Positions 24,011 to 30,534 of a stretch of DNA of 41,790 nucleotides are shown in pieces. This stretch comes from JAJCZB01 sp964350195. GTDB taxonomy: Bacteria > Babelota > Babeliae > Babelales > Vermiphilaceae. Position 1 is the stretch's first letter, and each line of letters begins with the position of its first letter. The notes beneath the pieces were generated by a model, which saw only the letters and a program-made list of their open reading frames with translations, was not told the origin of the DNA and did not search any database. The stretch is taken from positions 1 through 41,790 of the forward strand of contig CAYGJB010000008.1 in assembly GCA_964350195.1 (NCBI GenBank), read 5' to 3'. The translations under genes and the position numbers were made by a program.

Positions 24011-24112
24011 TGTGCTTTAGGGGCACAATAAAAATACCTACTTAACTTAGGCTTCATTACTACTCTCCTTTTTTCCATCGCATTGATCTTTGATCAGTGC
24101 GATGGTTTTTTT
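24011..24112 (+). ncRNA. candidate ~100-nt regulatory RNA with anti-Shine-Dalgarno stretch
   Basis: From the P2 start to the terminator there is a compact RNA-like unit. A 5' hairpin (attgtgc 24009-24015 with gcacaat 24023-24029, loop tttaggg) is followed by a low-structure linker. The pyrimidine run ctcctttttt (24065-24074) comes next, then a 14-bp terminator hairpin ending in seven Ts. No reading frame is evident. Together 24065-24081 are perfectly complementary to 24161-24177, the ribosome binding region of the next gene. It may act as a released small RNA, as a cis attenuator, or both. It does not match 6S, SRP or tmRNA by eye. The boundaries are inferred from promoter and terminator positions. 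Confidence 0.5.
24075..24112 (+). terminator. strong intrinsic terminator
   Basis: ccatcgcattgatc (24075-24088) pairs with gatcagtgcgatgg (24092-24105) over 14 bp with one G-U pair and a ttt loop, followed by a seven-T tract (24106-24112). A textbook Rho-independent terminator, located 70 bases before the next ATG and therefore a possible attenuator for it. Confidence 0.85.
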
Positions 24113-24182
24113 GTAATCATTTTTATTGTATTTTTTTTCCCATTCTGACTAAGCTAATAAGCGATGGAAAAAAGGAGCAGAA

Positions 24183-25262
24183 ATGAGAGCATATATTATG
24201 ACTCTTTTTTGTTGTATATTTATGTCTCTCGAGGCAAAAGAGTTTTTATATCCTGTCGGGTATCACCCAGAGGACCATTCCGTTTATGTTGTTTACCAAA
24301 AATCTTCAGCACATCTAGAGTTATGGGAATGGGATCCAGAAACACGGTATGCACATCAACTATTACTTTCTCGCTATTCGCCAGCTGGCTTTCAATTACT
24401 TCCTGATTTATCGGGTTTTAGCTTTGTAGATAATGGGGTGCTTAAAATTAAAAAATTTTTAAAGCGCTCTCCTAGACGCATAGAATTCGATGGACCAATT
24501 TCAGAAGTGGAGCTTGTTCAGTGGATAAATAGCTCGGCTTGTTATTCTTCCGCAAAGTACAATGATTACTATGGTATTTTTCAAATAGATTGGGAGGGTT
24601 GTGTTGTTCCAATTCTTTATCAAGAGAGCGTCGATTTTTTATATCCTCAAAAAATCGACGATATTCTTTTTTGCATTGAGCGTAGCGAGCGGGGGTACCA
24701 CATATGCCAGGCATCATACTGTGTAAGCAATAAAGCTAGTTTCTCAGAATGCATGCAAAAAGATAAGAATGGAGAGCCTAGGCAAATACTATTCTTTGAA
24801 GAGCCTGTAGCATTTCTTAAGATGATTTCTCCTGTAAAAGGGTTTGTTTTAGGGTATAAAGACGCTTTGAGTAAAAACGACCAAAACGTCTCTTTTGATT
24901 ATTATCAATTAAGTTTTGATAGCAAGTGGACTAAAAAACTACTTTTTTCTTTCAGTATTCCAACTCGTTTTTTGTTGCCGGGATCAGATCGACTTTATGA
25001 ATCCATGCTTCCTCTATTGCCATACATTTGCAACAATGAAATTTATTTTGTTGACTCTACTGGATCGTCAGTTCTTTCTACATGTGTTTTTTCAATGCAG
25101 AATCAAAATATTAGAAAAATAGCAGAAGCGTCGGAGCATCTTTTTGGAATAGTTAGTGTTCCTTGGGGATCTGAAATTTTTTTTGGAGGCCAGCTAGGCA
25201 GTTGTATTGATATGGTTGAGGGGGTATATATTCAATTGGGTCGATTTAAAAAGTTAACATAA
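24183..25262 (+). CDS. secreted beta-propeller-like protein of unknown function
   Basis: A 359-residue protein with a signal peptide (residues 1-18, ending SLEA). The rest is rich in short beta-strands and aromatic pairs, for example SVYVVYQKS, LELWEWDPETR and GFSFVDNGVLKIKKF. This is the pattern of WD40/TolB-like propellers, though no exact repeat signature is fixed. AAAAAAGGAG (24168-24177) precedes the ATG. This Shine-Dalgarno is exactly complementary to the RNA at 24065-24081, so expression is probably controlled by the upstream element. The gene has no clear promoter of its own. It ends 25 bases from the convergent gene at 25288. Role unknown; propellers often mediate protein binding. 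Confidence 0.7.
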   Translation: MRAYIMTLFCCIFMSLEAKEFLYPVGYHPEDHSVYVVYQKSSAHLELWEWDPETRYAHQLLLSRYSPAGFQLLPDLSGFSFVDNGVLKIKKFLKRSPRRIEFDGPISEVELVQWINSSACYSSAKYNDYYGIFQIDWEGCVVPILYQESVDFLYPQKIDDILFCIERSERGYHICQASYCVSNKASFSECMQKDKNGEPRQILFFEEPVAFLKMISPVKGFVLGYKDALSKNDQNVSFDYYQLSFDSKWTKKLLFSFSIPTRFLLPGSDRLYESMLPLLPYICNNEIYFVDSTGSSVLSTCVFSMQNQNIRKIAEASEHLFGIVSVPWGSEIFFGGQLGSCIDMVEGVYIQLGRFKKLT

Positions 25263-25287
25263 TATACCTTATCGGACGCGAGGGTGC

Positions 25288-25770
25288 CTACTGATAAACA
25301 CACACTAAAATCGGGATATGGTGATCGATCGCTGAATTGATCACTAAATTTTTCACTCTCTCAAACCATCCACTTAATAAAAGCTTGTTAGTAGCTTCCA
25401 CCCACATAAAATCAAAGTAAAAATGCTCAATAAAATATTCCTCTATGTTGCATGATTCAAAAGAGCTGAGATAGCCTCCGCCATTTAAAACGGGATATAT
25501 ATTGGTTACGTTCAATGGCAAGCTGCCTTCTTGTAGTGTTAAGCAGGCAATATCATGATGAATTGACATAGAGTTCAAAAATGATTTAATAAGTAGTCGT
25601 CCCTCTTTGATGTTTTTGACCTTTAAATATTGAAAGCCATTGGATAAAAATTTTTCTTGGATTTCTAGGATTGCTTGATCGGATAATGGCTGGCAAATGG
25701 TATCAATTTCGTGAATGTGATTTATGAATTGACGTGGTGTTGCTTGATGAAGCCAATCTATCTTTCGCAT
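25288..25770 (-). CDS. hypothetical protein, no recognised family
   Basis: A 160-residue soluble protein with no signal peptide or membrane helix. It has mixed helix/strand composition with hydrophobic strands (DIACLTLQEGSLPL, LVINSAIDHHIPILVCVY) and an FDFMWVEAT segment that faintly resembles a nucleotide-binding Walker B strand, but no P-loop is present. GAGG at about 10 nt before the ATG supports translation. It stands alone, convergent with the propeller gene. Its function is not predictable from what can be seen. Confidence 0.6.
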   Translation of the reverse strand: MRKIDWLHQATPRQFINHIHEIDTICQPLSDQAILEIQEKFLSNGFQYLKVKNIKEGRLLIKSFLNSMSIHHDIACLTLQEGSLPLNVTNIYPVLNGGGYLSSFESCNIEEYFIEHFYFDFMWVEATNKLLLSGWFERVKNLVINSAIDHHIPILVCVYQ

Positions 25771-25844
25771 TGTACCTCTTCCCTATTAAGTGGACCCCTT
25801 GTTGAAATGGTACGAAAACGAATAGCCTTTTTACAAGGTATCAC

Positions 25845-26543
25845 TTAAAAGTTTAAATCAAAGATATCGTCATCTACAAACCCCTCCTCTGTAAACGATC
25901 CATAGGAAGAATAATTGTCTGAATAAGATTCGCTAGAAGAAGGCGCACTGTAATCAAAGCTTCCAGTCGATTCGTAATTTGAGAAAGGATAAGAATCAAG
26001 TTGATCATCCGGCAAAGCATCCTTAGCTTTTTCTTCATTAATTTTATCTAATTTTTCAAAAAGCTTATCTACAAATAGAACCTTTCCAAGCAGTCTTGTT
26101 TCCGCCATGATTTGCTTAATGTCGGACGATTTTTCAAATGGCTTAATCTGTTGTAAAAGATTTTTAAGGGCGCTATACGCTTCACCATTTCTTCTTAATT
26201 TTTCTATTAAATCTCCACTGTTGGCAACTTGTTGTAACGTTGAAAGTAGCTTATTAATACCGAGATTAGTCTGGTTCCAGCTTTCTGCAAATTGTAATTT
26301 TCCATCTCGTTTCCATTGCATAATCATTTTAGCGAGTTTCTCTTTATTTCCCGCAATTTTGACTTGCAAGTTTATAAGTTTTTTACGAAGCTCGTCGAGC
26401 ATCTCCTTTGTTACGGTTACAGTTGCTGCAGACTCAGAAACCTTCTGCTCTGTTTCTTTTTCTATGGGCTCCTGACTTCTTACATATAAAAATGCACCAA
26501 GAGCGATAAATGCGCATGCCGCTATAATAAGATTTTTTTTCAT
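25845..26543 (-). CDS. exported helical protein with Ser/Tyr-rich tail
   Basis: A 232-residue protein with an N-terminal signal/anchor (residues 4-20), a Lys/Glu-rich alpha-helical middle (about 45-175) and a Ser/Tyr/Asp-rich, disordered C-terminus ending DDDIFDLNF. The segment around Trp77 and Trp89 (WKRDGKLQF...ESWN) and the late PFSN-Y element resemble parts of the larger secreted protein at 30535-32382 (WAKGRYIKI...HSWN; APFSNRSTY). A shared lineage-specific family of exported proteins is possible. AGGGTGGG precedes the ATG at 26543. Function unknown. Confidence 0.65.
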   Translation of the reverse strand: MKKNLIIAACAFIALGAFLYVRSQEPIEKETEQKVSESAATVTVTKEMLDELRKKLINLQVKIAGNKEKLAKMIMQWKRDGKLQFAESWNQTNLGINKLLSTLQQVANSGDLIEKLRRNGEAYSALKNLLQQIKPFEKSSDIKQIMAETRLLGKVLFVDKLFEKLDKINEEKAKDALPDDQLDSYPFSNYESTGSFDYSAPSSSESYSDNYSSYGSFTEEGFVDDDIFDLNF

Positions 26544-26622
26544 TATTAACCCACCCTAATTTGAAAGCCTTTTTTCTAAAGAATAGCTATTTTTACCGCT
26601 ATAATGCAAGGATATAATTAGA

Positions 26623-27120
26623 TTATTTAAAATGGTGAAGTAAGGAAAGCCTCTTATTGCGCCATAAGCCGCATAACGTTATCGCAAGAGCATCAGTCAC
26701 ATCCAACTTGTCTGATGTGACCATACGAGGAAAAAGCTGTAGCACAACTCGAGCTACCTGTTCTTTACTTGCTCCCCCGAATCCAGTTACCGCCTGCTTT
26801 ACTTCTCGAGGAGAGAATTCGTTCAAAATAAGAGAGTGGCGATTGGCAAGTAAATAAAGAATACCTCGCAAATAGCCAAGCTTAAGGAAGTTTTGAGCGT
26901 TCTTTCCAAGAAATGGTGTTTCAAGTGAAATATCGGTGACAGAATATCTTTCAATTTTTTCAGAAAACAAATCGTGAAAAATACCAATGCGCTCCGATAA
27001 ATGCTTGGATGATGACATGCGAAGATAACCATAGTCTAAAAGCGATGTCTGATTTGATTCTTTTCTGATTACACCAAATCCGGAAATTGAAAATCCCGGA
27101 TCAATCCCGAGAATTATCAC
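26623..27120 (-). CDS. ruvC: Holliday junction resolvase RuvC
   Basis: RuvC cuts Holliday junctions as a dimer. GIDPGFSISGFG at the N-terminus carries the first catalytic Asp (residue 7). LETPF has Glu67, and DKLDVTDALAITLC holds Asp140 and Asp143, completing the RNase H-fold catalytic set. The length is 165 aa. The start is GTG with AGGGA upstream. It follows the small membrane gene by 20 bases and dnaB further upstream on the minus strand, so it is probably in the rplI-dnaB operon. ruvA and ruvB are not next to it. Confidence 0.94.
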   Translation of the reverse strand: MIILGIDPGFSISGFGVIRKESNQTSLLDYGYLRMSSSKHLSERIGIFHDLFSEKIERYSVTDISLETPFLGKNAQNFLKLGYLRGILYLLANRHSLILNEFSPREVKQAVTGFGGASKEQVARVVLQLFPRMVTSDKLDVTDALAITLCGLWRNKRLSLLHHFK

Positions 27121-27140
27121 CTTTTCCCTTTTTTTATTGA

Positions 27141-27272
27141 TTACCTAAAAAAATCAACACTTTCGTAGGTATAAAGCGCAATAAATCCCTGATATGTAAG
27201 CCCTGCTACAAGAATCATGAGTAATGATCCTAGCAACATATCCCTTTTATTTAATAATGATAGCAGTATCAT
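27141..27272 (-). CDS. 43-residue single-span membrane protein
   Basis: A small open frame in the gap between dnaB and ruvC. The predicted protein has 43 residues with one hydrophobic helix (about residues 12-34, LLGSLLMILVAGLTYQGF) flanked by KRD at the N side and ending YTYESVDFFR. The ribosome binding site GGGAGGG (27277-27283) is one of the strongest in the window and lies 4 nt before the ATG. The gene starts 15 bases after the dnaB stop and ends 20 bases before ruvC, which fits an operon member. It is too short for routine gene callers. Function unknown; single-span small proteins often modulate membrane complexes. Confidence 0.65.
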   Translation of the reverse strand: MILLSLLNKRDMLLGSLLMILVAGLTYQGFIALYTYESVDFFR

Positions 27273-27287
27273 TGATCCCTCCCAGGG

Positions 27288-28658
27288 TTACTCATATTGA
27301 GTGTCCTCAAATTTGGTCAACTCGCGTACAAAATCAAGATATACCGTGCCCGTTGGTCCGTTTCGTTGTTTGCCAACTATGAGTTCAGTGAGCGCGGGAT
27401 TTTCTGTCTCTGGATTGTATACCACATCTCTATATAAAAACATAATTAAGTCTGCGTCTTGTTCGATGGCCCCTGATTCACGCAGGTCAGAAAGCATTGG
27501 CCGCTTATCCATTCTACTATCTACAGCCCGAGAAAGCTGAGAAAGAGCTAATATCGGAATATTTAGTTCCTTTGCTAGCGCTTTAAGAGAGCGTGATATT
27601 TCGGAAACCTCTTGATGTCTGCTTTCATGTTTTTTATTCGTGTGCAGCAATTGAAGGTAATCAATTACTAAAAATTGTAGATTATGATCCGCCTTTAACT
27701 TCCTCGCTTTTGCTCGCACATCCATAATGCTTACCATCGCAGAATCATCAATAAACATTTTCATTTCAGCCAGCTTTGCCGCTACGTTTGTTAACTCAAC
27801 CCACTCTTGTGAGCTAATGGTAGCGTTTCGAATGTAATGATGCGGAATGCCTGATGAAGTTGATAGAAGCCGAAGAGTAATTTGCTCTGCAGCCATCTCC
27901 AAAGAAAGAAAGCCAACCGTTGCACCAGACTGAGCAGCGTGTTCCGCAATACACAGAGCAATACCTGTTTTTCCCATAGAAGGACGCCCTGCAAGAATAA
28001 TAAGATCCCCATTTTGAAAACCGGATGTCATCTCATCAAGCTTTTTATATCCTGCAGGAATACCCGTAATGCCTTTAGCGTTACCTTTAATATTAGAAAG
28101 ATGCTGAAATGTTTTACGTAACCAGATATCAAGTTGAGTAAAGCTTTGATTAGATTTTTTATTTGAAATTTCAAAAATTGTTTTTTCTGCCTGATCAAGA
28201 ACTGCTTCAATATTTTTTTGATCTTGGTTGTAACAATTACTAATAATATGAGTTGCCGACTCAATAAGATCCCTGAGAATAGCTTTTTCTTTTACAATCA
28301 AAGCGTGCTGTTCAATGAGCCCCATCGATGGAATATCTTCCTGAAGAGACATAAGGTAGCTGATTCCACCCACCGCTTCTAGCTTGCCCTCTTTTACAAG
28401 CTCATCCTGAATAGTAAGAAGATCTATTCTCTTCTGAGCGTGCAGCAACGCAAGAATTGTTTGAAATATTTTGCGATGAGCAATTGTATAGAAATCACGC
28501 GCGCACAGAGTTTCAGAAACCGTATGAGCCAATTCATCATTCAAAAGAATTGCCCCAATAACTGAGCGCTCTGCTTCTATATTAGCAGGAAGTCTTTTTC
28601 CAAGAACAGTCTCTGCTGACCGTGCAATAGGACGTCTTTCTTCCCGAGAAACAGGCAT
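27288..28658 (-). CDS. dnaB: replicative DNA helicase DnaB
   Basis: The hexameric helicase that unwinds DNA at the replication fork. The N-terminal domain (residues 23-130) begins with PANIEAERSVIGAIL. RecA-like ATPase motifs follow: Walker A GRPSMGKT (224-231), LSLEMAAEQI, Walker B-type FLVIDYLQLL, and ALSQLSRAVDSR further on with LRESGAIEQDAD and a YNPET loop. The length (456 aa) is typical and no intein is present. rplI lies 11 bases upstream and the small membrane gene and ruvC follow; rplI-dnaB is a widespread pairing. The Shine-Dalgarno is weak. Confidence 0.96.
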   Translation of the reverse strand: MPVSREERRPIARSAETVLGKRLPANIEAERSVIGAILLNDELAHTVSETLCARDFYTIAHRKIFQTILALLHAQKRIDLLTIQDELVKEGKLEAVGGISYLMSLQEDIPSMGLIEQHALIVKEKAILRDLIESATHIISNCYNQDQKNIEAVLDQAEKTIFEISNKKSNQSFTQLDIWLRKTFQHLSNIKGNAKGITGIPAGYKKLDEMTSGFQNGDLIILAGRPSMGKTGIALCIAEHAAQSGATVGFLSLEMAAEQITLRLLSTSSGIPHHYIRNATISSQEWVELTNVAAKLAEMKMFIDDSAMVSIMDVRAKARKLKADHNLQFLVIDYLQLLHTNKKHESRHQEVSEISRSLKALAKELNIPILALSQLSRAVDSRMDKRPMLSDLRESGAIEQDADLIMFLYRDVVYNPETENPALTELIVGKQRNGPTGTVYLDFVRELTKFEDTQYE

Positions 28659-28669
28659 AACTAACTCGC

Positions 28670-29113
28670 TTATTCTGGTTGTATAACAATCTTGATACTT
28701 GGCTGAAGGCGAGATGTAAGTTTAATTTTGGCCTCGTGAGCGCCTTTATTTTTTATAGATTTGTTAAAAATGACCTGATTCCTGGAAACGCTAATTCCCT
28801 GTTGGGCTAATGCATCTACAATTTCAGCCGGACTCAACGCGCCATAAAGCTTACCATCGTCATGCATTTTTCTTTTTACGGCTACGGTAAGTGTCGCTAT
28901 GCGCTCAGCAAGCATTGATGTTTTAGTCGCAATAACTTCCTTGCGATGATCTACTTTCTTCACTTGCTTAAGAAGGGTCTTCTCGTTTTGAGAGGTAATT
29001 TCAACTGCTAATTTTCGAGGAAAAAGAAAATTACGCGCATAGCCGTCAGATACTTTGATGATCTCTCCCGCCATGCCTATCTTTTCTATATCTTTTTTAA
29101 GAAATACGCGCAT
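28670..29113 (-). CDS. rplI: 50S ribosomal protein L9
   Basis: A 147-residue protein with the L9 N-terminal fold (MRVFLKKDIEKIGMAGEIIKV, GYARNFLFPRKLA), the long connecting helix, and the C-terminal domain (DDGKLYGALSPAEIVDAL). L9 binds domain V of 23S rRNA and supports frame maintenance. AAAGGAT precedes the ATG. A probable promoter and a 5' hairpin lie just upstream (29136-29189). The usual neighbours rpsF and rpsR are absent here, so the gene heads an rplI-dnaB-ruvC transcript. Confidence 0.96.
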   Translation of the reverse strand: MRVFLKKDIEKIGMAGEIIKVSDGYARNFLFPRKLAVEITSQNEKTLLKQVKKVDHRKEVIATKTSMLAERIATLTVAVKRKMHDDGKLYGALSPAEIVDALAQQGISVSRNQVIFNKSIKNKGAHEAKIKLTSRLQPSIKIVIQPE

Positions 29114-29135
29114 AGAATATCCTTTATTTTTGGCT

Positions 29136-29189
29136 CAAGCAAAAACTGTTCTTTGCTTGTAAGTATACCGACAATTATCCTTTTGGCCA
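29136..29189 (-). promoter_or_regulatory. promoter and 5' hairpin of rplI operon
   Basis: Minus-strand TGGCCA (29189-29184) and TATACT (29167-29162) are 16 nt apart. The transcript would begin near 29155 within a perfect 8-bp hairpin (29136-29143 with 29152-29159, caagcaaa/tttgcttg) before the Shine-Dalgarno. The -10 box is good and the -35 box is poor. Confidence 0.38.
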
Positions 29190-29199
29190 GGTGATTCGG

Positions 29200-29607
29200 T
29201 TAAGATACATCATAGTTCCAAGGCGAAATCTCATCCCCCTCTTTTTTATGCCGGATGCTCCATTGAATCGATCCAATGGGATTGTTTTTTTTAAATAAAA
29301 GAATACGCATATTGGTTATCTTGTTTGCGTATGAAGCCTTTATGCTCCCACTGCATGATCCTTCTAGTGGTGGCCAACTAGTAACTATTTCTTCCCAGCT
29401 TTTTTTACCTTTTTTTCTTATAGCCTGATATTGAGCTGTGGCATACTGTGCTAAAGACTCAAGAGCCAGAATGTGCCTTGTGTGTACCATTCGATCAACT
29501 GAGAAGGAATAGAAAAGAGAAGAGCTTCGAACGAATATTGTGGCTATAATACCCACCACTGAAAATAAAGAAAACACAAGAATGATAGCTGATCCAACCT
29601 TATTCAC
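29200..29607 (-). CDS. GspK-like minor pseudopilin, short form
   Basis: A 135-residue protein beginning GSAIILVFSLFSVVGIIATI, a pilin-type hydrophobic helix without the Glu at position +5, the feature typical of GspK, the tip pseudopilin of type II secretion. It overlaps the GspJ-like gene by 4 nt and completes an I-J-K order. Typical GspK is about 300 aa with a large inserted domain; this one is less than half that length, so it would be a minimal form. Assignment is by position and N-terminal pattern, so it is moderate. The remainder (SWPPLEGSCSG, GSIQWSIRHK) has no known domain. Confidence 0.55.
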   Translation of the reverse strand: MNKVGSAIILVFSLFSVVGIIATIFVRSSSLFYSFSVDRMVHTRHILALESLAQYATAQYQAIRKKGKKSWEEIVTSWPPLEGSCSGSIKASYANKITNMRILLFKKNNPIGSIQWSIRHKKEGDEISPWNYDVS

Positions 29608-30098
29608 ATGGTTTCCAGTATTGGCATTGCTACGACCCCTTCAACCTCTAATTTATCCTTTAAAAAAGTGATTTGGACAAGCGTTTTATCATTTTTATGG
29701 ATCCAGTTGAAAATCCCACTTGTTAACTGGGCAACTAGGCTTGTTTGTCGCTTGTTCCATTTTTTTAATTCTTTATTGTAGATACCGGTTATACGAAAAA
29801 GCCTCGTTTTGTCGATTATCCAGCCAATATCCTTTTTGTTCTGTTGCCATATTATCGCATTGAATGTGAATAGTTTCCAAGCATTTTTTTCTTGTGGCGC
29901 AGCATGAAGATCTTGAGTAATTGCATCATAAGCAGAATAAAGTTCCAACATAGATTGCTCCTTATGCATTTGCTGTAAGCCAGCCTGCCACAAACGAACT
30001 ATTAACGTCATGCTTGCTGTTGCGATAAATGATAAAAGAGAAAGATATATCAAGCATTCGATAAGAGTAAGACCATTCCTAGCTCTGCGTGGCGCCAC
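29604..30098 (-). CDS. GspJ-like minor pseudopilin
   Basis: A 164-residue protein with a prepilin-type N-terminus, RNGLTLIECLIYLSLLSFI. This is the cleavage site after Gly followed by the T-L-I-E motif and a hydrophobic helix that packs in the pseudopilus. The C-terminal part is polar with several Trp and Lys residues. Position two of a three-gene cluster, overlapping both neighbours (by 20 nt upstream and 4 nt downstream), fits GspJ. In type II secretion or type IV pili the minor pilins form the tip complex that initiates assembly. The prepilin peptidase and assembly ATPase are not in this window. Confidence 0.68.
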   Translation of the reverse strand: MAPRRARNGLTLIECLIYLSLLSFIATASMTLIVRLWQAGLQQMHKEQSMLELYSAYDAITQDLHAAPQEKNAWKLFTFNAIIWQQNKKDIGWIIDKTRLFRITGIYNKELKKWNKRQTSLVAQLTSGIFNWIHKNDKTLVQITFLKDKLEVEGVVAMPILETM

Positions 30099-30426
30099 TT
30101 TTACCTCCTACAAACGTAAAGACATTCTCTTTTCCGGTCTTTGAGCGTAATAAAACCTTTATAGCGCTATAGGGTAATTGTTCAAAGGGCTTGCTTTTTA
30201 TCACCGATACATAAAAAGTAGTATTATCTAAGAAAGATTGGTCATCATCGCCCATCTCAATAACTGTTCGAGCAAGTGTAGCCGCTTTTAAGTAAAGCGA
30301 AGCTTCTGTATGCCACCGAGAGATAAGACCGCATAGCTTGGCAATTACCAAACTGCTAGAAATAATGATCAACAATGCGATCATAAGCTCTATAATTAGG
30401 TATCCGCTTCGTTTTTTCTCTCTCAT
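30079..30426 (-). CDS. GspI-like minor pseudopilin
   Basis: A ~115-residue protein with the prepilin N-terminus SGYLIIELMIALLIIISSS: cleavage after Gly, Glu at +5, and a hydrophobic helix. The first frame position is TTG at 30429, but the adjacent ATG at 30426 is the more likely start. It overlaps the GspJ-like gene by 20 nt. Being the first of three overlapping pilin genes fits GspI, which nucleates the minor pseudopilin tip. The Shine-Dalgarno is weak. Which machine it serves, T2SS or T4P, cannot be told from this window. Confidence 0.68.
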   Translation of the reverse strand: MREKKRSGYLIIELMIALLIIISSSLVIAKLCGLISRWHTEASLYLKAATLARTVIEMGDDDQSFLDNTTFYVSVIKSKPFEQLPYSAIKVLLRSKTGKENVFTFVGGKSGATQS

Positions 30427-30534
30427 CAACCGGTATCCAAATAAAGGAGATTATGATAAGGTGGTACGGTTTTCTCATCTAATGTGAAGGGAAAATGAAA
30501 TTTTATGCAAGTTAATTGAAAGAATGGGAAAAAA

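Noticed and set aside
24011..24112. Known housekeeping RNA (6S, SRP RNA, tmRNA) at the candidate RNA locus
   Set aside because: It is too short for 6S or tmRNA, and the SRP RNA GGAAG...GCAG core is not present.
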